This document shows positions 1 through 6,246 of a stretch of DNA of 10,102 nt, in pieces (within the stretch, counting starts at the first letter, position 1; every line of letters begins with the position of its first letter). A program made the position numbers and the translations under genes. The DNA comes from an uncultured Clostridia bacterium (GTDB taxonomy: Bacteria > Bacillota_A > Clostridia > Oscillospirales > Acutalibacteraceae). Where the stretch lies: the NCBI GenBank assembly GCA_944380625.1, contig CALWIE010000183.1, positions 1-10,102 on the forward strand, given 5' to 3'. The notes below the pieces were generated by a model. It had not been told where the DNA came from. It saw only the letters and a list, made by a program, of their open reading frames with translations, and did not search any database.

Positions 1-2
1 CC

Positions 3-653
3 CTGTACGACTTGAGCCACACCGCCGCCGCGCCCTTGCTGGAAAAGGTGGAGTACCCCTGGGAGGCGCTGCCGGAGATCGGCGCCTTTATCCGGCAGCT
101 GGGGGAGACCCTCTCCCCGGAGGAGTACGAGCGCCGGGGGGAGGACGTGTGGATCCACAAGACCGCCAAGATCTACCCCAACAACTACATCGCTGGCCCC
201 TGCGTCATCGGGCCGGAAACCGAGGTGCGCCCCGGGGCCTTTATCCGGGGCAACGCCCTGGTGGGGGCCCACTGCGTGGTGGGCAATTCCACAGAGCTGA
301 AAAACGTGATCCTCTTCGACAATGTCCAGGTGCCCCACTACAACTACGTGGGGGACTCCATTTTGGGGTATAAGTCCCATATGGGGGCCGGGGCCCTGAC
401 CTCCAATGTGAAGCAGGACAAGACCCCTGTCACCGTGCGGGTGGGGTTCCGCCGGTTGGAGACGGGCCTGAAGAAGTTTGGGGCCATGCTGGGGGACCAC
501 GTAGAGGTGGGGTGCAACAGCGTTTTAAACCCTGGCACCGTGGTGGGGAAAAACTCCCGGGTGTACCCGCTCTCCATGGTGCGGGGCCTTGTGCCCAGCG
601 GTACAATCCCCAAGACCAGCGGCGAAATGGCGCCCCTGCGGGAGGACCGCTGA
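3..653 (+). CDS. Left-handed beta-helix sugar-nucleotide acyltransferase/pyrophosphorylase-like protein (5' end outside window)
   Basis: The frame is open from the left edge, so the true start lies upstream. A TTG at 12 is possible, but the coding sequence reads through it (LYDLSHT...), and proteins of this type normally continue further N-terminally. About 216 residues are visible. After a short helical lead (roughly the first 50 residues, including YPWEALPEI) comes a run of imperfect hexapeptide repeats typical of a left-handed beta-helix (AKIYPN, IAGPCVIGPETEV, IRGNALVGAHCVVGNSTELK, then MLGDHVEVGCNSVLNPGTVVGKN). The conserved stretch FDNVQVPHYNYVGDSILGYK matches the C-terminal domain of GlmU-like nucleotidyl/acyltransferases. 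Family knowledge suggests a trimeric acetyl- or acyltransferase acting on a nucleotide sugar. There is no nucleotidyltransferase domain in the visible part, so substrate and exact reaction are unknown. It ends 39 nt before the FHA-FtsW gene on the same strand and could be co-transcribed with that cell-wall pair. Confidence 0.85.
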   Translation: MYDLSHTAAAPLLEKVEYPWEALPEIGAFIRQLGETLSPEEYERRGEDVWIHKTAKIYPNNYIAGPCVIGPETEVRPGAFIRGNALVGAHCVVGNSTELKNVILFDNVQVPHYNYVGDSILGYKSHMGAGALTSNVKQDKTPVTVRVGFRRLETGLKKFGAMLGDHVEVGCNSVLNPGTVVGKNSRVYPLSMVRGLVPSGTIPKTSGEMAPLREDR

Positions 654-692
654 GGGCCTTTGACCCGCCTTCGGGAAAGGGGATGAGAAAAA

Positions 693-2549
693 GTGGAAAC
701 TGTGATGGAAACCCTGGCGGGGGTGATCCAGTCCGGGGTGCTGCCCACGGCGCTGCTGCTTGTGCGGGCCCTGGTGCCCCTGCTTGCCCTGTATGTGGTG
801 TGGCGGTGCTACACCTCCTCTAAAAAGGGCCAGCGCCGCCGGGACCCGGTCATCATGCTGTGGGACGAGGCCTCGGGGGCCCGGTTCCCCGTGCTCTACT
901 GGGAGAACTCCATTGGCCGCAGCAAAAGCTGCGACATCTACCTTCCAGACGCCACCGCCAGCCGGGACCACGCGGTGCTCCTGCGCCGGGACGAAGGGTG
1001 GTTTATCTGCGACACCGGCTCCAAATCCGGGGTGCAGGTCAACGGCCGCCGGGTGGAGGGCCGGGCCCTTGTGAACATCGGCGACCGGATCACCCTGGGC
1101 TCCACCACCCTGACCATGTGGAACACCGACGTCCCGCCCCGGGAGCGCCGGCGGACCTTTACGGGCTTCTCCCGGGAGGCGGCCTCCCCCTTCCGGCTGA
1201 TGCTGGTCACCACCCTGGTCCACCTTCTCATGGCGGCCCAGGGGGTTTTGGGCGGGGAGTCCCTCGCCCTGGAGCAGCTTGTGCCCTTCGGGGTGGTCAC
1301 CGTGGCGGGCTGGGGGCTCTACATCTTCTCCATGGCGGTGCTGCACCGGGTCAGCTTTGAGATTGAAACGGTGGCCCTGCTCCTCTCGGGCATTGGCATC
1401 CAGCTGCTCGCCTCCTTCGACCTGGGCGGGGTAATCTCCCAGCTGGCGGCCCTGCTTTTGGGGATCTTCCTGTTCTGCTTTCTCCTCTGGTTTATGGACG
1501 ACATGGACCGGGTGGCCAGGTGCCGGCTGTGGATCGGCCTGGGGGCCCTGGGGCTTTTGGCCCTGACCTTGGTGGTGGGCACCGGGGCCTACGGCTCGAA
1601 AAACTGGATCTACCTGGGGCCTGTCAGCGTGCAGCCCTCGGAGTTTGTAAAGATCGCCTTCATCTTTGTGGGCACTTCCACCCTGGACCGGCTGCAAACC
1701 AAGAAGAACATCGGGGAGTTTTTGATCTTCACCGGCGCCTGCATCGGCCTTTTGGCCCTGATGCCCGACTTCGGCATGGCGCTGATCCTCTTTGCCACCT
1801 TCCTGATCATCGCCTTCATGCGCTCCGGCAGCATACGCACCATCGCCCTGGTGCTGGCGGGGGCGGTGCTGGCGGTGTTTGTGGTGCTGGCGGTCAAGCC
1901 CTATGTGCTGGACCGGTTCATGGGCTGGGGCCACGTGTGGGAGCACATCAACGACGACTACGGCTACCAGGTGACCAGGGTGCTCACCTACATTGCCAGC
2001 GGCGGCTTTTTTGGCGTGGGCCTGGGCAACGGCTATCTGGGAGGCATTTTCGCCGCGGACAGCGACCTGGTGTTCGGCATGCTCTGCGAGGAGCAGGGGA
2101 TCCTTTTGGGGCTGGTGGTGCTCTCGGCCTTTGTGCTGTTTATCTTCTACGCCAGAAGCGACGTGACCCGCAGCCGCTCCACCTTCTTCTCCATCGCCGC
2201 CTGCGCCGCTGCGGGGATGCTCCTGTTCCAGGCGGCGCTGAACACCTTTGGGGCCACGGACGTGCTGCCCCTGACCGGCGTGACCCTTCCCTTTATCAGC
2301 TCCGGGGGCTCCAGCATGGTGTCCGTCTGGGGGCTGATGGCCTTCCTCAAGGCCTCGGACGAGCGCACCTACGCCGCCCGCCGGGCCAGCCGGAAGAGCC
2401 TGCGGGAAGACCCGCCCGCCCCTCCTTCTTGGAGGGGGGAGCCGCCGGAGGAGCGGGAGCAGCCGGCCCCGCCCCGCAAGGCCCGGGCGCCCCGGGGCGG
2501 GGCTCACGCCCGGCCCGCGGGGGGGCGCCATTCCAGAAAGGAGGCATGA
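693..2549 (+). CDS. FHA domain-FtsW/RodA/SpoVE (SEDS) peptidoglycan glycosyltransferase fusion
   Basis: The 618-residue product begins with one membrane segment (about 17-38). A basic stretch (KKGQRRR) follows, placing the next domain in the cytoplasm. Residues about 66-145 form an FHA phosphothreonine-binding domain with GRS (75-77), SRDH (90-93) and NGRRV (117-121). From about 165 to 553 there are many membrane helices of the SEDS family. Family marks include WIYLGPVSVQPSEFVKIAF (305-323), the extracytoplasmic DSDLVF (456-461), in which Asp458 aligns with the proposed catalytic Asp of RodA/FtsW, and LTGVTLPFISSGGSSM (527-542). The last 60 residues are Pro/Arg-rich and probably disordered. 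The known family reaction is polymerisation of lipid II glycan strands with a partner class B PBP, and such a gene follows 3 nt downstream. FHA suggests control by a Ser/Thr kinase. The start is GTG with AAAGGGG about 10 nt upstream; ATG at 705 is an in-frame alternative. Confidence 0.93.
   Translation: METVMETLAGVIQSGVLPTALLLVRALVPLLALYVVWRCYTSSKKGQRRRDPVIMLWDEASGARFPVLYWENSIGRSKSCDIYLPDATASRDHAVLLRRDEGWFICDTGSKSGVQVNGRRVEGRALVNIGDRITLGSTTLTMWNTDVPPRERRRTFTGFSREAASPFRLMLVTTLVHLLMAAQGVLGGESLALEQLVPFGVVTVAGWGLYIFSMAVLHRVSFEIETVALLLSGIGIQLLASFDLGGVISQLAALLLGIFLFCFLLWFMDDMDRVARCRLWIGLGALGLLALTLVVGTGAYGSKNWIYLGPVSVQPSEFVKIAFIFVGTSTLDRLQTKKNIGEFLIFTGACIGLLALMPDFGMALILFATFLIIAFMRSGSIRTIALVLAGAVLAVFVVLAVKPYVLDRFMGWGHVWEHINDDYGYQVTRVLTYIASGGFFGVGLGNGYLGGIFAADSDLVFGMLCEEQGILLGLVVLSAFVLFIFYARSDVTRSRSTFFSIAACAAAGMLLFQAALNTFGATDVLPLTGVTLPFISSGGSSMVSVWGLMAFLKASDERTYAARRASRKSLREDPPAPPSWRGEPPEEREQPAPPRKARAPRGGAHARPAGGRHSRKEA
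2537..2544 (+). promoter_or_regulatory. Ribosome binding site AAAGGAGG of the penicillin-binding protein gene
   Basis: A strong Shine-Dalgarno sequence lies inside the end of the FHA-FtsW gene, 8 nt before ATG 2553. It fixes the start of the next gene upstream of the amber codon at 2667. The GTG at 2685 and other later starts have no comparable site. Confidence 0.8.
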
Positions 2550-2552
2550 CCC

Positions 2553-3917
2553 ATGCGCACCACAGGATTTCGCTCCATGGTACTTTACCTGCTTTTGGCC
2601 GCCTTTTTGGGCGGGCTGGGCTATCTGCTGGTGAACCTGGCCCTCAAGGGGGGGCAGTGGGCCATGTAGCCCTATAACGGCCACGTGTACGCAGAGAACT
2701 CCACCGTGAAGCTGGGGGACATCTCCGACCGGGACGGGAACCTTTTGGCCACCACCCAGGACGGCTACCGGGTGTACAGCGGCGACGAGTCCGTCCGCCG
2801 GGCCCTGCTCCACACGGTGGGGGACTCCGCCGGGTACATCAGCACCAGCGTCCAGTACACCATGCGCAGCCGCCTTTCCGGCTACAACATCGTCACCGGC
2901 CTCAACGACACGGTCTTCAACCGCCTGGGGAGCAACATCGCCCTGACGGTGGACCAAAACGCCTGCGCCGCGGCCTACAACGCCCTGGGCGGGAAAAACG
3001 GCGCGGTGCTGGTCTACAACTATCAGACGGGGGAGATCCTCTGCAAGGTGAGCGCCCCTACCTTTGACCCTCAGAGCCCTCCCGAGGACCTGGAGACGAA
3101 CGAGGCTTACAAGGGGGCCTACCTGGACAACACCCTCTCGGGCTCCTTTACCCCGGGGTCTATTTTTAAGATTGTCACCGCCGCCGCGGCCATGGAGCGC
3201 TATCCCGACTCCTGGAGCTCCATCACCTACGACTGTTCCGGGGCCGTCACCCTGGAGGGCAGCGATGTCACCTGCCTTCACGGGAACGCCCACGGCACCC
3301 AGGACATGGCGGCGGCCTTGGGGAACTCCTGCAATGTGTACTTCGCCCAGCTGGCCAACGACCTGGGGGCCGAGGCCCTGGAGGAAAAGGCCGAGGAGAT
3401 GGGCTTTAACCGCTCCTTCCGCTTTGGGTCTGTCCCTGTCTCCGAGAGCTCGATAGACCTTTCGGGGGCCAACGGCAACGAGCTGGGCTGGGCTGGGGTG
3501 GGTCAGTACACGGTCCTTGCGAACCCCTACCACATGATGGTTTTGATGGGGGCCGTGGCCAACGGGGGCGAGTACGCCGAGCCCCGCCTGACCCAGGATA
3601 CGGATTTGCTGGAGAACCTCACCGGGGGCAGCCGGAAGCTGGTCTCCGCCACCGAGGCCCAGAACCTGAAGACCCTGCTCCGGGGGAACGTGGAAAACTA
3701 TTACGGCGACTGGCTCTTCCCCGACGGGATGAACGTCTGCGCCAAGACGGGCACCGGCGAGGTGGGGGACGGCCAAGGCCCCAACTGCTGGATGATTGGC
3801 TTCTGCGATTCCCAGCGGTATCCCTACGCCTTTGCCGTGCTAGTGGAAGACGGCTCCGGCGGCATCGAAAGCGCGGGGGGCGTGGCCAGCGCCGTCTTGA
3901 GCGCCCTGGGTGCGTGA
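2553..3917 (+). CDS. Class B penicillin-binding protein (PbpA/FtsI-type transpeptidase), interrupted by in-frame TAG at codon 39
   Basis: From ATG 2553 the frame gives 454 codons if the TAG at 2667-2669 is counted as one. Residues about 8-31 form a membrane anchor (MVLYLLLAAFLGGLGYLLV). The TAG follows Trp36-Ala37-Met38, and the same frame then stays open to 3917. Behind it are the linker/dimerisation region with ISDRDGNLLA, the GAVLVYNYQTGEIL strand, and all three transpeptidase motifs: SIFK (Ser203, Lys206), SCN (259-261) and KTG (398-400). The known role is crosslinking of peptidoglycan peptides outside the membrane, paired with the SEDS polymerase encoded 3 nt upstream. Length and layout resemble actinobacterial PbpA next to RodA; there are no PASTA domains. 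If TAG terminates, only a 38-residue anchor peptide is made. Restart at GTG 2685 would give 410 residues without an anchor and lacks a good ribosome site. It is a recent nonsense mutation, a base-call error or a suppressed codon. Confidence 0.88.
2667..2669 (+). other. In-frame amber (TAG) codon inside the penicillin-binding protein gene
   Basis: The context reads TGG GCC ATG TAG CCC TAT AAC. Position 2667 is in the same frame as ATG 2553 and as the open frame that runs to 3917. One substitution would restore a sense codon, for example CAG for Gln. No other in-frame stop interrupts the gene. Confidence 0.9.
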
Positions 3918-4169
3918 CCGCACGGGACAATTCGCGCTGTGGGGTGCTGGTGCCCGGTGGGCACCGTCCAGCACCGACCGAGCCGGCAGGCGAGACTCGC
4001 TCGCTTGCGCTCGGGCTGTGCAGTTCGCAAGCGCACGTTCGCGAGGGGTAGAAAACTGCCCTTTTGCAAAAAAGACAACAACCGTGCCGATGAGCTGGCC
4101 AACCGCACCGGCGAGCGGAGCGCAAGTGAGCGACTATGCGTCATGCCAGGGGCACAGCCCCCGCGGCGG
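3914..4169. repeat. Diverged left copy of palindromic intergenic repeat, with spacer
   Basis: The left terminal sequence ccgcacgggacaattcgcgc (3918-3937) is identical to that at 4174-4193, and the match continues to 3943. The segment 3998-4060 matches 4201-4263 at 60 of 63 positions. The region between (3944-3997) has no match in the second copy. It can fold into a hairpin: GGTGCTGG 3943-3950 pairs with CCAGCACC 3968-3975, and TGCCC 3951-3955 pairs with GGGCA 3959-3963. The right half (about 4080-4140) resembles the later copies only loosely (GAGCGGAGCGCAAGTGAGCG). The left end covers the stop codon of the upstream gene. Confidence 0.7.
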
Positions 4170-4360
4170 GTGGCCGCACGGGACAATTCGCGCTGTGGGC
4201 CGCTCGCTTACGCTCGGGCTGTGCAGTTCGCAAACGCACGTTCGCGAGGGGTAGGAAACTGCCGTTTTACAGAAAGAGCAAAAATCGCGCCATCGCATGG
4301 CCCAATCGCAGTAGAGAGCGAGTGGAGCGAGCGATGGCGCGAATTGTCCTGTGCGGCCAC
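4170..4360. mobile_element. MITE/BIME-like element with 24-bp terminal inverted repeats (best-preserved copy)
   Basis: Positions 4170-4193 and 4337-4360 are inverted repeats matching at 23 of 24 bases (outer end GTGGCCGCAC, inner end ATTCGCGC). Inside lies a second perfect 12-bp inverted repeat, TCGCGCCATCGC (4285-4296) against GCGATGGCGCGA (4331-4342), with a 34-nt loop. There is also a weaker 8-bp arm pair at 4205-4212 and 4229-4236. The 191-bp unit has no convincing gene or transposase. Size, terminal repeats and neighbouring partial copies suggest a non-autonomous mobile or REP/BIME-type intergenic repeat. No clear target-site duplication is visible, so the mobile label is an inference. 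Confidence 0.65.
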
Positions 4361-4403
4361 GGGCCTGCGGCAAGGGCGGAGTCGTTCTGTGCAAGTTTCC
4401 GGC

Positions 4404-4520
4404 GGGTAGGAAACTGCCATTTTACAGAAAAAGCAGAAATCGCGCCATCGCATGGCCCAATCGCAGTAGAGAGCGAGTGGAACGAGCGATGGCGCGAATT
4501 GTCCTGCCCGGCCACGGGCC
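4404..4520. repeat. Right-half copy of the palindromic element (direct repeat of 4249-4365)
   Basis: This 117-nt stretch matches 4249-4365 at 111 of 117 positions with a constant offset of 155. It keeps the 12-bp inverted repeat (4440-4451 with 4486-4497) and the right terminal repeat (4492-4515). The left half of the element is absent; 4361-4403 is unrelated spacer. The copy ends 9 nt before the stop codon of the minus-strand gene. Confidence 0.8.
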
Positions 4521-4531
4521 GGGGGGCTTTT
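4507..4531 (+). terminator. Possible weak + strand terminator hairpin
   Basis: CCCGGCC (4507-4513), a 3-nt loop and GGCCGGG (4517-4523) form a perfect 7-bp GC stem, followed by GGGCTTTT. The T run has only four residues, so intrinsic termination is uncertain. It would close + strand transcription entering from the cell-wall genes before the convergent gene. Confidence 0.3.
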
Positions 4532-5297
4532 AAAAGGGGAGGAAGGCCGCCATGAGCAGCCCTCCCAGGATCCAGCTGAGAAGGTTGGCACAGGCGGCGC
4601 AGGCGGCGGACCGGCGCCGGGAGCGCTCTTTCAGCAGGAAGGCAAAGGCCGCTATCTCGATGAGCAGCACGGCGAGCTCCATGGGGGTGTAGAAGAACAT
4701 GGCGAACACCAGGAAAATGCTTGTCCCTGTGGGGAGAAGGCAGTGCATCGCCACGTTTACCGCCCCTTGGGTGACCAAATTGACAAGGAGGAACACCAGC
4801 CAGCTCCGGCGGGTCCGGTAGCCAAACAGCCAGAAGACGGCCCCCTCTAGGGCCAAGGTCAAAACCACCCGGAGGGAGATGAGCAGCGGCGGCCTCCACC
4901 AGGGCTGGCCGTACAGCAGCCGCCGGTTGGTAAGATCCAGGGTGACCAGGTTGCCGTCGTAGGTAAACCCCTGGGGCTCCACGGGAAGGGAGAAGCTCTC
5001 CATTCCCGTATCCACCTGCAAAAGGGCGGTGGGCTGGGGGGAACCCTCTGGGGACCAGGGGTTCCAGATGTGGCTGTAAAAGCGGTAATACCCCTCCCAC
5101 AGCATGGTCTGCCCCTCTGTGACGTGGGTCTCCTGAGAGCCTTCGCTCTCCACCAGGAGGGTCAGCTCCAGACCGGCGGGGGGATGCTCTACCAGAACGG
5201 TCAGGTAGGGGTTCCCCACCGAATTGGCCGAGACCGTCACCGGCAGGGCCAAGCACAGCAGCAGGGCGGCGCACAGGGCGCAAAGGCGTTTTTTCAC
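4530..5297 (-). CDS. Membrane protein of unknown function with signal peptide and about four C-terminal membrane helices (paralogue A)
   Basis: I do not recognise the family. The 255-residue product starts with a Sec signal peptide (MKKR, a hydrophobic core, likely cut after VSA at 24). An extracytoplasmic domain of about 115 residues follows, rich in beta-type sequence (YLTVLVEHPP, LELTLLVE, WEGYY at 67-71, SFSLPVEP). After PWWRPPLL come membrane segments at about 143-160, 165-186, 193-222 (long, possibly two) and 231-252. Glutamates lie in or beside the segments (Glu151, Glu207, Glu214), and ACAACANLLSW (232-242) is shared with the neighbouring paralogue. The protein ends LPF, also as in the paralogue. 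The start is GTG, with AAAGGAGG about 8 nt upstream. It lies 21 nt after paralogue B, so the two are probably one transcript. The overall plan suggests a sensor, stress or envelope protein, but no function can be assigned. Confidence 0.85.
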   Translation of the reverse strand: MKKRLCALCAALLLCLALPVTVSANSVGNPYLTVLVEHPPAGLELTLLVESEGSQETHVTEGQTMLWEGYYRFYSHIWNPWSPEGSPQPTALLQVDTGMESFSLPVEPQGFTYDGNLVTLDLTNRRLLYGQPWWRPPLLISLRVVLTLALEGAVFWLFGYRTRRSWLVFLLVNLVTQGAVNVAMHCLLPTGTSIFLVFAMFFYTPMELAVLLIEIAAFAFLLKERSRRRSAACAACANLLSWILGGLLMAAFLPF

Positions 5298-5318
5298 GGC
5301 GCGAGCCTCCTTTCCCGG

Positions 5319-6110
5319 TCAGAAAGGCAAATAGGTGAGCATGGCCCCTCCCAGGGCCCAGCTGAGAAGGTTGGCGCAGGCGGCGCAGGCCGTGGCCCGG
5401 CCTTTGCTTTTCTCCCGCAGCAGGGAGCGGAAAGCCCCTATTTCCACGGCCAGAACAAGGAGCTCTGCAGGGAGGTAGACCATCCAGAACAAGAGCCCCA
5501 TGCCGCCCCGCATGTTGTAGAAGGGGCCCGCCATGTGCAGCAGCAACAGGTTCACCCCCAGCTGGGTGACAAGGTTTACCCCCAGGAATATAAGCCAGCT
5601 GCGGCGCTGCCGGTAGCCGAAGAAGAGGAACACAAGCCCTTCCAAAAGCAGCGTCAGCCCCACCCGCAGGCAGACCAGCAGCGGCTGCCGCCACCAGGGG
5701 ACGCCGGGGGTGAGGGTTTGGGCCTGTAGGTCCAGCACGCACAGGTTGTTGTAATAGCTACCGGTGCCCTGGCTCAGGATCTGGGGGTCGATGGGCAGGG
5801 AAAAGCTCTTCCCGCCGGCCTCTACAAGGAGGGAGGTCTCCATGCCTTCGGGGGCGGACCAGGCCCAAAAGTCCGGGAAGCCCCAGGGCCGGAAGAGGTA
5901 GTATCCCTCCCAGGCGACCTGGTAGGCGTCGGCCCGGACAGGCTCTTCGCGGCCCTGCCAGGAAAACACCAGAGAGAGCTCCAGGTCCTCCGGCGGGTTC
6001 TGCACCACCACCGAGAGCCTGGGGGGTTCCGCCGCGTTGGCGGCGGCGGGCAGGGGCAAAAGCAGGCAGAACAGCAGGGCAAGGGGCAAAATGGCAAGTT
6101 TCCTTTTCAC
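5319..6110 (-). CDS. Membrane protein of unknown function with signal peptide and about four C-terminal membrane helices (paralogue B)
   Basis: This 263-residue protein has the same plan as its downstream neighbour and clearly derives from the same ancestor. A signal peptide ends near residue 24-26 (PAAANA). The extracytoplasmic domain contains VVVQNPPEDLELSL, WEGYY (67-71) and SFSLPIDPQ. From PWWRQPLL on, membrane helices lie at about 147-166, 171-191, 204-230 and 239-261. Shared sequence is densest here: LEG, FGYR.RRSWL.FL.VNLVTQ..VN, the E.......E spacing of Glu216 and Glu223, ACAACANLLSW.LGG and terminal LPF. The start is GTG with AAGGAGGAG about 7 nt before it. It is the first gene of a two-gene minus-strand unit and faces away from manA across a 136-nt intergenic region with promoter-like sequences. 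The function is unknown and I see no catalytic motif. Confidence 0.85.
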   Translation of the reverse strand: MKRKLAILPLALLFCLLLPLPAAANAAEPPRLSVVVQNPPEDLELSLVFSWQGREEPVRADAYQVAWEGYYLFRPWGFPDFWAWSAPEGMETSLLVEAGGKSFSLPIDPQILSQGTGSYYNNLCVLDLQAQTLTPGVPWWRQPLLVCLRVGLTLLLEGLVFLFFGYRQRRSWLIFLGVNLVTQLGVNLLLLHMAGPFYNMRGGMGLLFWMVYLPAELLVLAVEIGAFRSLLREKSKGRATACAACANLLSWALGGAMLTYLPF

Positions 6111-6142
6111 AGGGATCTCCTCCTTCCCTTGACGAAAAAGGT

Positions 6143-6171
6143 TTGCGTTTTTCCTAAAAATAGTATACCAT
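6143..6171 (+). promoter_or_regulatory. Candidate + strand promoter for the manA-pdp gene cluster
   Basis: TTGCGT (6143-6148), a 17-nt spacer and TACCAT (6166-6171) form a weak sigma-A-like pair. TTGACG at 6129-6134 is a better -35 box but has no well-spaced -10. This AT-rich segment is the only sizeable non-coding gap ahead of the cluster, so a promoter here is expected, but its exact boxes are uncertain. Confidence 0.3.
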
Positions 6172-6196
6172 AAAGAGTAGATTTTGTCCGTGTCAA
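6162..6196 (-). promoter_or_regulatory. Candidate sigma-A promoter for the minus-strand membrane-protein pair
   Basis: On the minus strand, TTGACA (6191-6196) is followed after 18 nt by TATGGT (6167-6172), a fair -10 with four of six matches. A perfect-looking TATACT (6162-6167) overlaps it but sits 23 nt from TTGACA. The start codon is about 50 nt downstream. The surrounding AT-rich stretch contrasts with the GC-rich genes. The consensus fit is moderate and no start site is known. Confidence 0.4.
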
Positions 6197-6246
6197 TTCG
6201 GTTACAAAGGATCTCAGCTTTGCAACCATCGTTAGGAGGATTCTCT

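Noticed and set aside
2546..2677. Small open frame starting at ATG 2546 (overlapping the FHA-FtsW stop) as a way around the amber codon
   Set aside because: It is in another frame, gives a His/Pro/Gly-rich shadow peptide, and would need two frameshifts to reach the catalytic frame.
525..3776. Very long minus-strand open frame (over 1000 codons) opposite the cell-wall genes
   Set aside because: It mirrors two well-identified + strand genes, is dominated by Gly/Pro/His/Gln residues expected from GC-biased antisense codons, and shows no domain.
2685..3917. GTG 2685 as the real start of the penicillin-binding protein
   Set aside because: It has no Shine-Dalgarno site and would lack the membrane anchor needed for a periplasmic-side transpeptidase. 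The anchor and a strong ribosome site are encoded in the same frame upstream of the TAG.
2553..3917. General reassignment of TAG to an amino acid in this genome
   Set aside because: Only one in-frame TAG occurs in roughly 3000 codons of the window. A true reassignment should show more, so at most rare suppression is plausible from this sequence.
3914..4520. CRISPR array
   Set aside because: Repeats are long, few, unevenly spaced and have inverted termini; there are no regular spacers and no cas genes.
4267..5742. Minus-strand open frame of about 490 codons running from paralogue B across paralogue A into the repeats
   Set aside because: It overlaps two genes with clear signal peptides, ribosome sites and mutual homology, and its sequence is frame-shadow in character.
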